Of a stretch of 64,000 nucleotides of DNA, positions 1-9,429 are shown in pieces; the stretch's first letter is position 1; each line of letters starts with the position of its first letter. The stretch is from Ixodes scapularis. Its lineage: Eukaryota > Arthropoda > Arachnida > Ixodida > Ixodidae. The notes beneath the pieces were generated by a model. The model did no database searches and had not been told where the DNA came from. It was given only the letters and a program-made list of their open reading frames with translations. The DNA is taken from contig NW_024609839.1 in NCBI RefSeq assembly GCF_016920785.2, forward strand, positions 13,666,196-13,730,195. Reading direction: 5' to 3'. Position numbers and translations under genes: made by a program.

Positions 1-292
1 CGTTTTGCGCCGTAAATATAGCTCTAAAAATTGTTTTCCTTCGTCGTAAAATTGTTTTATGGCATCCTTTTTCCATCTAAGCCGTTTAAAAAAAATATTT
101 TTTTCCTTTGCATGTGTCCTTTAAGAGCTGTGCTCTAAAACAACGAAAGCAAACCGGCTCTAGCTTCCAGCGTACATCGGCGTTGCGCCGTTGCCAGATT
201 TTTTCTGTCAGTTCTAACTTGAAAATGACCTAGAGATGCCGCAACACTGGTACCAAAAATGAAAGCCGTTTACAACTCCCTGTAACGCCGAA
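1..292. other. Left-edge flank with one orphan element end
   Basis: No gene is seen. At 123-138 there is a 15/16 match to the right terminal repeat AAGAGCTGCGCTCTAA of the three units that follow (here with T for C in the centre), so another unit probably ends here and began left of the window. The 45 bases before 293 (ending CTGTAACGCCGAA) are repeated before the left ends of the next two units. Confidence 0.6.
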
Positions 293-469
293 TTAGAGCG
301 CAGCTCTTGAGGAGGAGGAGGGAAGGGTACTGGGGGGTGGGTCAAGTGACCTCGGGGGGCGGGGGGGTCACGTGACCTTGTGGGTCACATGACCTTGTGG
401 GAGTCACGTGACCTTGGGGCGTCACGTGACGTCGGGGGGGTCACGTGACCTGGGGCCACGTGACGATAC

Positions 470-652
470 CGATGACGTCATCAGTAGCGTCACTGATGAC
501 GCCATCAGTGATGATGACGATGCGGATGCCGGTGACGTCATCAGTGACGTCACTAATGACGTCATCAGTGATGATGACGATGACGATGCGGATGCCGGTG
601 ACGTCATCAGTGACGTCACTGACGACGTCATCAGTGCCTATGACGTCAACGG
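470..652. repeat. TGACGTCA (CRE-like) tandem array, unit A
   Basis: About seven exact copies of the 8-bp palindrome TGACGTCA are separated by CAGTGA and GATGACGATGCGGATGCCGG spacers. The reading frames through it (Asp/Ala/Ser or Thr/Ser/Met rich) are a by-product of the repeat, not genes. TGACGTCA is the consensus full cAMP-response element bound by CREB/ATF bZIP factors; binding here is inferred only. Confidence 0.8.
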
Positions 653-717
653 GGGGTCACGTGACCTCGGGGGTATCCCCAGGTCACGTGACCCCAGGGG
701 GGGTCACGACCTGGGTA

Positions 718-1312
718 ACCATCGTGACCCTCGTGAGGGTAACCCTAGTAACCCTTGTGAGGGCAACTCTCGTGACCCTCGTGAGGGTAACTCTCGTGAC
801 CCTCGTAAGGGTAACTCTCATAACCCTCGTGACCCTCGTGAGGGTAACTAACCCTCGTAACCCTCGTGAGGGTTACGAGGGTGAGTAACCCTCGTGAGGG
901 TAACTCTCATAACCCTCGTGACCCTCCTGAGGGTAACCCTCGTGAAGGTTACCCTCACGAGGGTTACTAACCCTCGAAACCCTCAAAAGGGTTACCTTCA
1001 CGAGGGTTACCCTCACGAGGGTTACTAACCCTCGTAACCCTCGTGAGGGTTACAAGGGTAAGTAACCCTCGCGAGGGTTAGTTACCCTTGTAACCCTCAC
1101 GAGGGTTACAAGGGTAACTAACCCTTGTAACCCTCGTAACCCTCGTAACCCTCGTGAGGGTTACGAGGGTTACGAGGGTTTCCCTCGTAACCCTCGTAAC
1201 CCTCACGAGGGTTACGAGGGTTAGTTACCCTCGTGGCCCTCGTGAGGGTAACCCTCATGAGATTAACCCTCGTAACCCTCGTAACCCTCACGAGGGTTAC
1301 GAGGGTTGCGGT
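718..1312. repeat. TAACCCTCG / GAGGGTTAC array in alternating orientation
   Basis: A 9-base word (TAACCCTCG and its complement CGAGGGTTA) is repeated many times, switching strand within single units such as TAACCCTCGTGAGGGTTA. This makes a dense series of short hairpin-capable repeats. The word resembles telomeric G-rich repeats but is not the arthropod TTAGG repeat. Confidence 0.8.
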
Positions 1313-1513
1313 TACGCCGACGCCGACGGCGACGCCGCTCAAGCCGGGAACGGGCCCCTAAGAGCTGCGCTCTAAAAAGTGAAAGCTGGTTACAACTCCC
1401 TGTAACGCCGAATTAGAGCGCAGCTCTTGAGGAGGAGGAGGGAAGGGCACGGGGGGGGCTAAACTAACCAGGGGGGTCACGTGACCTTGGGGGTCACGTG
1501 ACCCCCAATGCCG

Positions 1514-2044
1514 TAGATGTCATCACTGAGGTCACTGATGACGTCATGATTGACGATCACGATGCGGGTACCGATGACGTCATTAGTGACGTCACTGATG
1601 ACTTCACCAGTGATGATGACGATGACGATGGGAATGTCGGTGACGTCATCAGTGACGTCGCTGATGACGTCATCAGTGATGTGACGATGACGATGCGGAT
1701 GTCGGTAACGTCATCAGTGATGATAACGATGACGATGCCGATGCCGGTGACGTCATCAGTGATGGTGACGATGGCGATGCGGATGCCGGTGACGTCATCA
1801 GTGACGATGACGATGACGATGTGGATGCCGGTGACGACATCAGTGACGTCACTGATGACGTCATCAGTGACGATGACGATGCGGATGTCGGTAACGTCAT
1901 CAGTGATGATGACGATGACGATGCGGATGCCGGTGACGTCATCAGTGATGATGACAATGACGATGTGGATGCCGGTGACGTCATCAGTGATGATGACGAT
2001 GACGATGTGGATGCCGGTGACGTCATCAGTGACGATGACGTCAT
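1514..2044. repeat. TGACGTCA array, unit B
   Basis: GTGACGTCATCAGTGATGAT-type units, each with a variable GACGATGACGATG spacer, repeat over about 530 bp. Single-base changes (GTAACGTCAT, GACGACATCA) show independent drift of copies. The open frames on both strands are shadows of a repeat length divisible by three. Confidence 0.8.
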
Positions 2045-2169
2045 TGGGGGTCACGCGACATCGGCGGGGGTCACGTGACCTCAGGGGAGTCACGTGACTT
2101 CGGGAGGTCACGTGACCTCGGGGGGTCACGTGCCCCCCCACGAGGTCACGTGACCCCGGTGGGGGGCTC

Positions 2170-2209
2170 GCGCGGTGCATTATGGGACATTTCCCATGAT
2201 GCACCGCGC
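2170..2209. repeat. Hairpin GCGCGGTGCAT...ATGCACCGCGC
   Basis: Two 18-base arms (2170-2188 and 2192-2209) are nearly perfect reverse complements separated by a few bases, with an ATGGGA/TCCCAT inner stem. A degraded version is at about 2823-2866 in unit C. The right arm contains TTCCCATGATGC, similar to the vertebrate ZNF143/Staf site core; a functional role is speculation. Confidence 0.7.
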
Positions 2210-2299
2210 GGTTACACCGACGCCGACGGCGACGCCAACGGCGACGGCGACGCCGACGCCGCTCAAGCCGGAAACGGGCCCCTAAGAGCTGCGCTCTAA

Positions 2300-2597
2300 A
2301 ATTCTCATGGCGGCCAGTATTGAGAGCCGCAAGTTCTGAGGAGGTTGCATGGGAATCGGCTGCCACTCCCCCCCCCCCCCCGCCCCCCAACCTGTGTTAA
2401 TGGCTATACCCTTTGTAACGGGCGGTAGCTTGTGCCACCTAGCCTAAGTCGAAAAGTCGAAAACATGATTCCTCCCGCGATTTTAAGGCCACGTATCTCC
2501 CCATAACTATCACCAGGCAGTGTGGGATATCACCAGGATGACCTCTGGGGGATCGGGGAAAAAATGAAAGGCGTTTACAGCACCCTGTAACGCCGAA
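2300..2597. other. Spacer between units B and C
   Basis: No coding signal is seen. It contains a poly-C run near 2369-2383. Its right end repeats the 45-base stretch (GAAAGGCGTTTACAGCACCC and following) found before the other left terminal repeats. Confidence 0.5.
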
Positions 2598-2909
2598 TTA
2601 GAGCGCAGCTCTTAAGGATGAGGAGGGAAGGGTACTGACGGGGAGGGTATACCCCTCCTCTCCTCCTCATCCTCCCTGCTACTACTCCCCTCCTCCCTCC
2701 TCCTCCTGGTACCCTCCTCCTCCTTCAAGCTTCTCCCCTCCTCTCCCTCCTTTTCCCCCTTCCCTCCTCCTCCTCCCCTCCTCCCTCCTTCCCCCTCGTC
2801 CTCCTCTTACTCTCCGCACGTTGCACCATGGGAAATATCCCGAAATGCACCGCGCAGTTACGCCGACGCCGCTCAAGCCGGAAATGGGCGCCTAAGAGCT
2901 GCGCTCTAA
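2598..2909. mobile_element. TIR-bounded unit C (short form)
   Basis: It has the same 16-bp terminal repeats at 2598-2613 and 2894-2909 and the same conserved tail. The CACGTG and TGACGTCA satellites are replaced by a CCTCC-rich pyrimidine tract of about 180 bp. It is therefore a third length and content variant of the same structure, in the same orientation as A and B. Confidence 0.6.
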
Positions 2910-3080
2910 AAACTAAAAAGATCACTCCCTCCTCTTCCCCCCGGCGAGGGAGTCGCCAATTTTCCTCTGGTCAAGCCTTGTCGGCGTTACCCCTGCACCG
3001 GACCAACTGGGGGGCAGGGTTGAGATTTGGGCCGGGACCACACGGGAGGGAGTCTCAATTTTACTCTCTCTTGCCTGCCC
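2910..3080. other. Spacer
   Basis: I see no gene or clear repeat. The left side is pyrimidine-rich; the right side grades into the 3' region of the minus-strand LINE. Confidence 0.4.
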
Positions 3081-4148
3081 TCAGCTGTGCTAGTTAGTTG
3101 TGCATCATTCAGTTTTCCCTAGATAATTTCCACCGATCTTCTAATCGCCTCTTTGTGACTGTAGTCCTCTTCTCCCCTGTCCTTCCATCGTCGCCAGCAA
3201 AGCCCAGGGCCCCAGCAAAATCCGTTTCACCTTCAGGGAGGGCAGGACGAAGCCTTGTCCACTTTAAGACCAAGTGCTCAAGTGTCTCACTCTCATTATG
3301 GCAGGCAGCACATAAGGTGCCTGTCTTTCTGAAATTTAGCCCGATACGTCCTCGTCCTTAAAACTCCCGTTCTCCCGTTCTCCCCTCAAACAGCAAAGAA
3401 CTTCCCAAAGAATTTTTCAAATACATTTTTCTTTCTTGTGTCCTGCTTTCCTGACCTGGACACTGTTAGTGCTGATTTCTCCACCATTCTTCCCTCCCAC
3501 ATTTTCATCTCTGCCTCTTTCACCCCGTTTCCACTGAAGTAGTCTGCTCAGCCGCATCGCCAGTGTGTAGGTATTTAAATGTAAGCTTTCGGGTTCGGAT
3601 TGTCCATTTTGTGTTTAAACTTTTCATGTATAAATACTTGAATACCTTCCATGCCCACCACGTATCATCCATTTCGGTCAACCTTAGTTCAAATTTCGAC
3701 TTACTAATTGCCTCCCTGCTTTCAAAAGTCGACCAGCCCGTGTTCCCCTGTGCACCCTCATTTGGTGTCTTTCCATGTACTCCCAGTGCCAGTCTGCCGG
3801 CGCTTCTTTGTGGAATTTCCAATTATGTTTGAACCTCTGATCTCATGCGCACCATCCCATTGCTAAAAGGCTGTCCTGGTACCATCAATCCTTTCCATAT
3901 ACCTCTGACTACTTCATATCTAGTTCCGTAGTGCCTTGAGCTTCATAATAGATGAATTTCTTTTCCCTTTTCTAATTATATTTTCCTCATGCACCTCTAG
4001 ATATTTCATTCCCTGATTGAGCCAGACTCCCAGATATTTGTATAATCCTACTTGGTCTATTTCAGTGTCTTGTATCCTCGATGGCTCTCTATTTTCGTCG
4101 TTAAACACCATTACTCCAGACTTGTCACTACTAAAACTCATGCCCCAT

Positions 4149-4355
4149 CAGGGGCAGATCCAAGAGGCGGGGAGTCGACGTGGGCGCCCCCCCCCCCCCT
4201 CCCCGCTTCTCGGAGGGCAATTTGACATCGGTGGACCCCCCGGTGCACAAGAAAGAATAAAAGAATAGAAAATAATATCCTTAAAACTCCCCCCCCCCCT
4301 CAAAAACAAAAAAAAAAAACAAAAAAAAAAAAACGGAGTTTTGGATTTGCCTCTG
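4149..4355. mobile_element. hAT-type MITE nested in the LINE
   Basis: Imperfect terminal inverted repeats CAGGGGCAGATCCAA (4149) and TTGGATTTGCCTCTG (ending 4355) match the CAGGGGCGGATCC style of hAT elements. They are flanked by an 8-bp target duplication, TGCCCCAT (4141-4148) and TGCCCAAT (4356-4363), with one mismatch. The interior is C-runs, AT-rich DNA and poly-A. Removing the element plus one duplication copy rejoins the LINE RT frame at ...EEGDILG/MSFSSD..., direct evidence that it inserted after the LINE. Confidence 0.85.
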
Positions 4356-4975
4356 TGCCCAATATGTCCCCTTCCTCTCCACATGTTCCAGCTAGTTCCT
4401 GTAAGGTATCGTGGTTATCTGCCATAAGTATTGTGTCGTCTGCATACCTCGGTCTTGGTATTACCTGTACTACATTTCTTCCTCCTTCCATATAACTCAC
4501 ATCAAAACCTAAGTTGTTCTGCTCTAATTTCTTTTCTATTTCACTGAGATATATCATGCAAAGTAGAAGTGATAGTGAACAGCCCTGCCTGATACCTCTT
4601 CCTATTGCTGCGGGTTGTGTGGTTTCTGCTTCCCATGTTATAATTACCTTATTGTCTGTGCACACCTGCTGAAGAAACCTAACCAAATTTGCATTTAAGT
4701 TATATTCTCTCAGCTGACTCCAGAGTTTTTCTTGGCTCAGATTATCGTACGCTACCTTGGTGTCCAAATAAGCTGAGTCTGGTTCTTCATTGCTATTTCT
4801 ATGCATTGTGGGGTGACGAATAAGTTTTCTTCCAGTCTTCTATTTCTACGAAACCCATTTTGGAGCTCAGCCGGTATTTGCATATGTTCTGCCCATTCCT
4901 CCATTTTCCGCTTTACTATCCGCATGGCAAATTTGTATAGAACTGAAGTTACCGTTGTTGGGCGATGCAACTTAA

Positions 4976-5546
4976 AGGGGTACTCCGCCGATTTTTGAGC
5001 TACCTCAACTAACTATATTTTCTGACTCCCCGGCTTTTACCCTTTCCGGTATGCTATTTAGTATCGTGAAATTCATAACAGTTATCGCGAAATCGGCAAA
5101 TGAAAATGATGCAAAAACAAACATTCAAATATACCCGCCCTTTTCAGTGCCGTGACGTCAGTGGAAGGTTAAGCTTGCCAGTCGGGCGAGCAGTCTAAAA
5201 AATAGAATATGCCAATCATTTGTTCCATGCTGGAGCGCGGGGACTGGAGTGAGCTTCCAAAGCATTCATTTGACACCATGAAACTGCTTCGAATCAGTTG
5301 GGAACAAATTCTACAGTCCAAAGAGTGAACCCCAACACTTCCACTGACGTCACTTTTTCATTGTTGCCAGTAGAGACTTTCAGTTTGAAAAACACGGTGA
5401 GGACCAAAATTGTAAATTCAATAACTTCGTGAAAAAAAAATATTTTGACCTAATATTTTATAATACTATTTTGGCGATGTTGCTTGGGGAGTTTAGCAAA
5501 ATTTCAAGCAAATCAGGGATCATGAAGAAATCGGCGGAGTACCCCT
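4976..5546. mobile_element. piggyBac-like MITE (TTAA target) nested in the LINE
   Basis: Terminal inverted repeats begin AGGGGTACTCCGCCGATTTTT-like (4976) and end AAATCGGCGGAGTACCCCT (5546). Each is flanked by TTAA (4972-4975 and 5547-5550). There is no transposase. The interior holds two TGACGTCA sites near the middle of each half. Deleting the element with one TTAA rejoins the LINE frame through ...GNKDNIK/LHRPTT.... TTAA duplication and clean excision are the signature of piggyBac-class elements. Confidence 0.85.
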
Positions 5547-6439
5547 TTAATGTTGTCTTTGTTTCCTCGACCTTTATATATTAGTCTCATTTTACTTAGT
5601 TTCCAATCATTGGGCACCTCTCCTCCCATAATTATTTGATTTATCACATGTCGTAACTTCAATGTGCTTGTTTTTCCTAGTGTCCTAATGAGTTCCATGC
5701 GTATGTCGTCTGGGCCTGTCGCTGTACCCGCTAAAACCTTACTTTCTGCCTTATCCCATTCCCTTGTGGTCGTCTCCATTGTTACGTAATTCTGCTCCCC
5801 CTCTATGCTGCTGCTGTCAGTGCTATCCACCGTGCCCCCCTGCTGAAGCTGGGAGAAAGCCTCTTCGATTGTCTGCCTAATGTTTCCCGTACATCTTCAC
5901 CTTACACTCTTTTCCCTTCATGTGTGGTTAGCACGTGTTGGAAACACTGTGTCTTTCTCCCTGCGCTTTAATCTGGTCCCAAAGCCTGTTTGCCGCATTC
6001 CTATATTATTTACGTATGTCCATCATCCACTGCACTCCTGCACTTCCAATTTTGGCCTGTATTAAAGCTGATGCTCCCCTTTTCCGCTCTTAGAAGTTCT
6101 CCCATTTCGATGCTACTTCAGCTGGCAAGGCTCCCCTTTTTTTTGCCCACCTATGCTCCCTAGATGCATCTTGGCGCCGCAATATGGCTGCTTGGCCTCT
6201 TTATCCCACCAGCTTTTTGGTTTGTGTCTTCGTTTTTGCTTTCCTCTTTGTTTCATTTGGTGCTTCTCTAATTCTCTTTTAAATATTCCTATTAGATCTT
6301 CATATGTCCATACCCTTTCTGGTTGCTTTGATACTATGTTCTCAATGCTTTTCGATACTTTTTGTATTTGAGCTTCACTTAGATTCGGCTTACCCACTCG
6401 TTTCCGAGCGTGTTGTTCTGGTTTGGATGCGCAAAATTT

Positions 6440-7060
6440 CCTGTTAATTCTCTTGTGGTCCCTCCCTAAGCTTTTTGCACTTTCCTCATCTATTTGCGTA
6501 CTTCCTAGCCTAGGCTGTCATACAGTTTGTGGGACGTAGTCTATTGTTGAGTGTGAGTTGTTTTGTTCCCACGTTCTTTTCCCGTCGCATTTCACGTGTG
6601 AATTCACTAACGCTAGGTCCAGGGCACCACAGAAATATTGTAGCAACTTTCCGATTGTACCTGTGAATTCGTCAAACTCTTCTAAATGGGCATTCATGTC
6701 TCCTATGATGATTATTTCCTGATTAAGACCAATTTCTTTAAAATGTCCCGATCGATATAATGTAAAGTGTTCTGCATTCCCCTCTGTTGAGTCATTTCCT
6801 GATTTCAGGTGCGCAAACCCCAGAGGAGTGTTAAGACCTGTTACCCTGCCTTTCAACTATAATTATTCTCTGCAGCCTTCCCTCTCTCTTTCCCAGACCT
6901 GTCCTTTAACTAACATGCCTAGACTTCCGCCTTTGCGTTCGCCTCCCCTCCGGTTGCATCCCATCCAGGAATAGCCTGGTATGTACGGTGGTTCCTTCTC
7001 ATCTCTAAGGTGTGTTTCTGCTGCCCCATACACTGCGAAATTTTCAGCCCTCTATTTGTT
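6440..7060 (-). pseudogene. LINE endonuclease domain (decayed)
   Basis: On the minus strand AAETHLRDEKEPPYIPGYSW (about 7030-6970) carries the catalytic Glu region. EIIIIGDMNAHLEEFDEF (about 6720-6660) carries the GDxN motif. STIDYV (about 6540) and GRDHKRI (about 6460) match the late motifs, the last replacing the usual SDH with RDH. Stops lie near 6500 and 6850. The family nicks target DNA to prime reverse transcription; this copy cannot be functional. Confidence 0.7.
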
Positions 7061-7399
7061 CACCAATCTCCTCCCACTTTATTCTGTTTCTACCTCCCTG
7101 TATGTTTATGAACCCTATACTGAGCCGATTTTTTCTCATACTTCTACGGGGCTTCCTCCTGCTCTCCCTGCTGCTACTGCGGTACTCACACCCAGGAACT
7201 TCTCCCGACTCTGGTAACGGTACATGTTCTCCCGCTATGTTGCCATTGAGCCAAAGATGCTCTTTGCTTCTAGCTGTACGGTCTTTCTGTTTCCTAACGC
7301 TACATTTTTTTTTTGTTTCATCCGCTTCCCAACCCCGCCCTCTAGGCTTCGTCCCTCAGGGTTCTGTGTGTATTAAAAAAATACCTCGATCTGCGTCCG

Positions 7400-8400
7400 A
7401 TCCTTCGATCCACTCTCCTTCCGGTGTGCTCGCGGTAGTGAATACCGTCTGCTACAAATGAACCGACAGACGCTGGCTGGTACACCTATCTGTTTATATC
7501 CAATACTTCGCACCCCAGCTCCCGCCCCACTTTCCTTATGACCGCATTTTCCTGGACCACCTTCCTCTCCATTTTTACACTCCGCTCCTGAATCTCCGGA
7601 ATCGTGTACATAACGATTTGGACCCCTCCAGCCGTCGCCCTTAGTTTGCGCACCCCGGCTTCGATTTGTCTCCCCGGGTTCTGTTCTCTTCCCTGCAAAA
7701 CATTGTTCAGCCCACCGTGTACCACCACACTGCTCTGCCCGCCCATGCTCTCCCATAAGTTGGTCTTCGACCCATCCATAACCTTCCCAATGCAGGCACT
7801 TGGGTACGCCTGCACTATGACCCTCTCATCTTCCTCTACTTTCCAACCGAGACCTGCCTCGAACCTGTTCACGTTTGGACTTCCCATTGCAAGGACACTC
7901 TTTTCCTCACTTGGGCCCGCTCCCAGTCGACCCCCCCCCCCCCCCCCAACCCGCCAACTGCCCTGTCTGATTCACCGCGTTATCTCCCTTCTATTCTTCT
8001 AACTGTTCTGCGTCAGCGCCCCCGCATAGCTTTGTCTAACGCTGCCGTCGTCGTCCCCATCCCCGTCCCCAGCGCTGGTGACAGACTGCGCCTTGTCATC
8101 TCGCTTCTCTGCCTCTCCGCCATTACGTCGTTCAGGGCGATCGTCTCTGTCCGACTCCCCTCTACGTTCTTCAGCCTCTCCTCCAGCACCTATCGCTCGT
8201 CTCTTTCCCTTCTCGGTTGTTCTCCACTTCTACAATCCGTATTACCATTGTCGTGCTCTCGGTGTCCATCCTCTCTAGACGCACCTGTAAGACGCACAGC
8301 CTGCATAGAAATTCCCCTGCCTCAGCACTCTCGAACCTAGTTTCCGACATATTAACCCAGATCGGACACTTTCCGCACTGTACCTAAACGTTCTTCTTTG
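7400..8400 (-). pseudogene. LINE ORF1: PHD-like finger plus SGNH-type esterase domain
   Basis: The minus strand first encodes a C-x2-C ... C-x2-C segment (QCGKCPIWVNMSETRF then FLCRLCVLQVRLERM, about 8390-8270), like the PHD-type finger of some LINE ORF1 proteins. A second part (7887-7486) reads VLAMGSPNVNRF, then SSVVVHGGLNNVLQGREQNP, then a helical stretch to GRELGCEVLDINR. The HGGLN block matches the G-x-N block of SGNH/GDSL hydrolases; the nucleophile block, usually GDS or GSS-N, reads GSPN. ORF1 esterase domains are known in CR1-type LINEs and are thought to help the RNA-protein particle. Frames are broken between the two parts by an Arg/Glu-rich stretch. Confidence 0.65.
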
Positions 8401-8430
8401 CCCATCTTCCCTACTTATGGAGCCCAACCC

Positions 8431-8528
8431 AATTCGGCACACAACTCTAACACGTGCCACACCACATGGTCTGCTGCTCAAATCTAGCCGATTTTCCCCC
8501 TTTTTACGCTATATCGCCACGCTCGTCG
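8431..8528. other. Short spacer
   Basis: No feature is recognised between the 5' end of the LINE and the tRNA-like sequence. Confidence 0.4.
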
Positions 8529-8614
8529 GCGAGCGACCGCGTGCGTAACCGAGTGGGTACCGTGCTTGACTGACGCGCGGAAAGTCCGGGTTCGATTCCA
8601 GTCAGTGGAATGCT
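8529..8614 (+). repeat. tRNA-derived SINE-like sequence
   Basis: The sequence has an A-box-like GCGTAACCGAGTGGGTA and a B-box GGGTTCGATTCC at tRNA-like spacing, with CAGTCAGTGGA after the B-box. It does not fold into a clean acceptor stem, so a tRNA gene is unlikely. A SINE head or tRNA pseudogene is the better reading. Confidence 0.5.
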
Positions 8615-8646
8615 CTTTTATTTGTTCTTTCAACATTGGGTTCTAG

Positions 8647-8926
8647 TGTGTTCGAGAACATTCTCGTATGATCGAGTTCCGAATGTTCCAGTCGCCAAAC
8701 AATCTAGGCCGATTGTTCCAGAACCCAGCGCGCGTACATAAGGGACTCGGCGTGCTGATCTGCAGTCAGTCTCGCCCCTGCGTTCGACTCTGCTGTTACG
8801 CCGACTTCGACGCCCGCGACGCTCTGTTATTATCTTTTGTACCCTTTTATTTTTGGCACACGTTCGCCACATTAAGCGTTTATTTCTTCCTGTTTATTAA
8901 TTGGTTTCTGGTCACCACCCGTGACA
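8647..8926 (+). repeat. Solo LTR-like sequence, gypsy (Mag-type) style
   Basis: It starts TGTGTTCGAG and ends CCGTGACA, giving TG...CA ends. It includes CAGCGCGCGTACATAAGGGA (promoter-like) and a GGCACACGTTCGCCACATTAA word. The last is closely echoed at about 54557-54597 upstream of the gypsy gag, supporting an LTR of the same group. No matching target duplication or second LTR was found, so the boundaries are approximate. Confidence 0.55.
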
Positions 8927-9425
8927 ATATCTACTCGATAAATAAAATGGGCGAACCTATATGCCGCTCTCCCCCAGTGTCTATTCTAAACAACGCCGCT
9001 GCCCATCCCGCCAACCATTCAAACAAAGCCATGTCGCCTGGTCATGTGGTCCCGTAAATAAACTCCTGTGCCCGGAAAAAAAGAAATGGATAAGTTATTC
9101 TATAATTTTACCCTACTGCTAACAAAAACTACCGCCCCTACTTTATGCACAGTTAAAAGGAGAAGGAAACATAAAAAGTACTTAGCCTCGGAAGCGCGTG
9201 CGTGGACGTGATGAAGATGACGACATATGTATTCCTTTCTTTCTGCACTTTTCAAATGTAGTTGTGAGTGGCACCTGCATGTCTGATTTCTCTCTTGTGT
9301 CCGTTGTTTTTTGCGCCTTACCATAATTTCCTTCAAAGAATGAATGAAACATTTTTAATAGGAAAGGGCTGGCCCTTAGGCCTAATTGGGGAAGCGGGGG
9401 AGGGAGAGGGGTCAGTGGAGGAGAC
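8927..9425. other. Unassigned stretch
   Basis: No gene or repeat family is recognised. AATAAA-like words occur at about 8938 and 9056. Confidence 0.4.
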
Positions 9426-9429
9426 CACA

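Larger units (their letters stand above)
293..1375. mobile_element. TIR-bounded palindromic-satellite unit A
   Basis: It is bounded by an exact 16-bp inverted pair: TTAGAGCGCAGCTCTT at 293-308 and its reverse complement at 1360-1375. Inside, in order, are GTCACGTGAC-type sites (about 334-470), a TGACGTCA-rich array (470-652), more CACGTG sites (to about 702), a long GAGGGTTA/TAACCCTC array (718-1312), and a GC-rich tail ending CAAGCCGGGAACGGGCCCCT just before the right repeat. The terminal word is itself a near-palindrome (AGAGC-GCA-GCTCT), so orientation rests on the flanking bases. No transposase is present. It could be a non-autonomous DNA transposon that captured satellites, or a higher-order tandem satellite. 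I do not recognise the family. Confidence 0.65.
1413..2299. mobile_element. TIR-bounded palindromic-satellite unit B
   Basis: It has the same terminal repeats as unit A (TTAGAGCGCAGCTCTT at 1413-1428, reverse complement at 2284-2299), the same 5' GAGGAGGAGGAGGGAAGGG stretch and the same GC-rich right tail. The interior differs: CACGTG sites (1470-1506), a long TGACGTCA array (1514-2044, about 13 exact copies), a second CACGTG block (2047-2160) and a hairpin at 2170-2209. The GAGGGTTA array of unit A is absent. The spacing between left ends of A and B is about 1.12 kb. Confidence 0.65.
3081..5830 (-). pseudogene. LINE reverse transcriptase and C-terminal finger (split)
   Basis: The RT fingers region reads GPDDIRMELIRTLGK and MRLIYKGRGNKDNIK up to 5551. 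It resumes beyond the first MITE with LHRPTTVTSVLYKFAMRIVK (about 4970). The palm has IRQGCSLSLLL and the catalytic YADD in PRPRYADDTILMADNH (about 4450-4410). It resumes again after the second MITE with MSFSSDKSGVMVFND (4141-4097). The thumb continues to KVFKYLYMKSLNTKW (about 3650) and a final CAACHNESETLEHLVLKW segment (about 3310-3260), where the second-half cysteine expected in this finger reads Lys. Overall it is recognisable but full of small indels. Confidence 0.75.
3081..8430 (-). mobile_element. LINE-1 here: CR1/L2-like non-LTR retrotransposon, decayed
   Basis: It reads right to left: ORF1 with a Cys-rich PHD-like start and an SGNH esterase-like domain (8400-7400), an apurinic-type endonuclease (about 7060-6440), a linker, reverse transcriptase (5830-3500) and a C-terminal C-x2-C-type finger (about 3300). 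No RNase H domain is seen. Two MITEs (4149-4355, 4976-5546) are nested in the RT. Multiple stops and frameshifts make it a dead copy. ORF1 esterase plus endonuclease and RT without RNase H fits the CR1/L2 group; the clade is an inference. Confidence 0.8.

Noticed and set aside
718..1312. True telomere
   Set aside because: The repeat alternates strand and is not TTAGG; it is flanked by unique DNA and bounded by terminal repeats.
408..2097. Long open frames (up to about 277 residues) rich in Asp/Ser/Met/Thr/Val
   Set aside because: They arise from satellite units with lengths divisible by three, appear on both strands over the same DNA and have no domain or codon signal.
8529..8614. Functional tRNA gene
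   Set aside because: Internal promoter boxes are present but the acceptor and anticodon arms do not pair convincingly.
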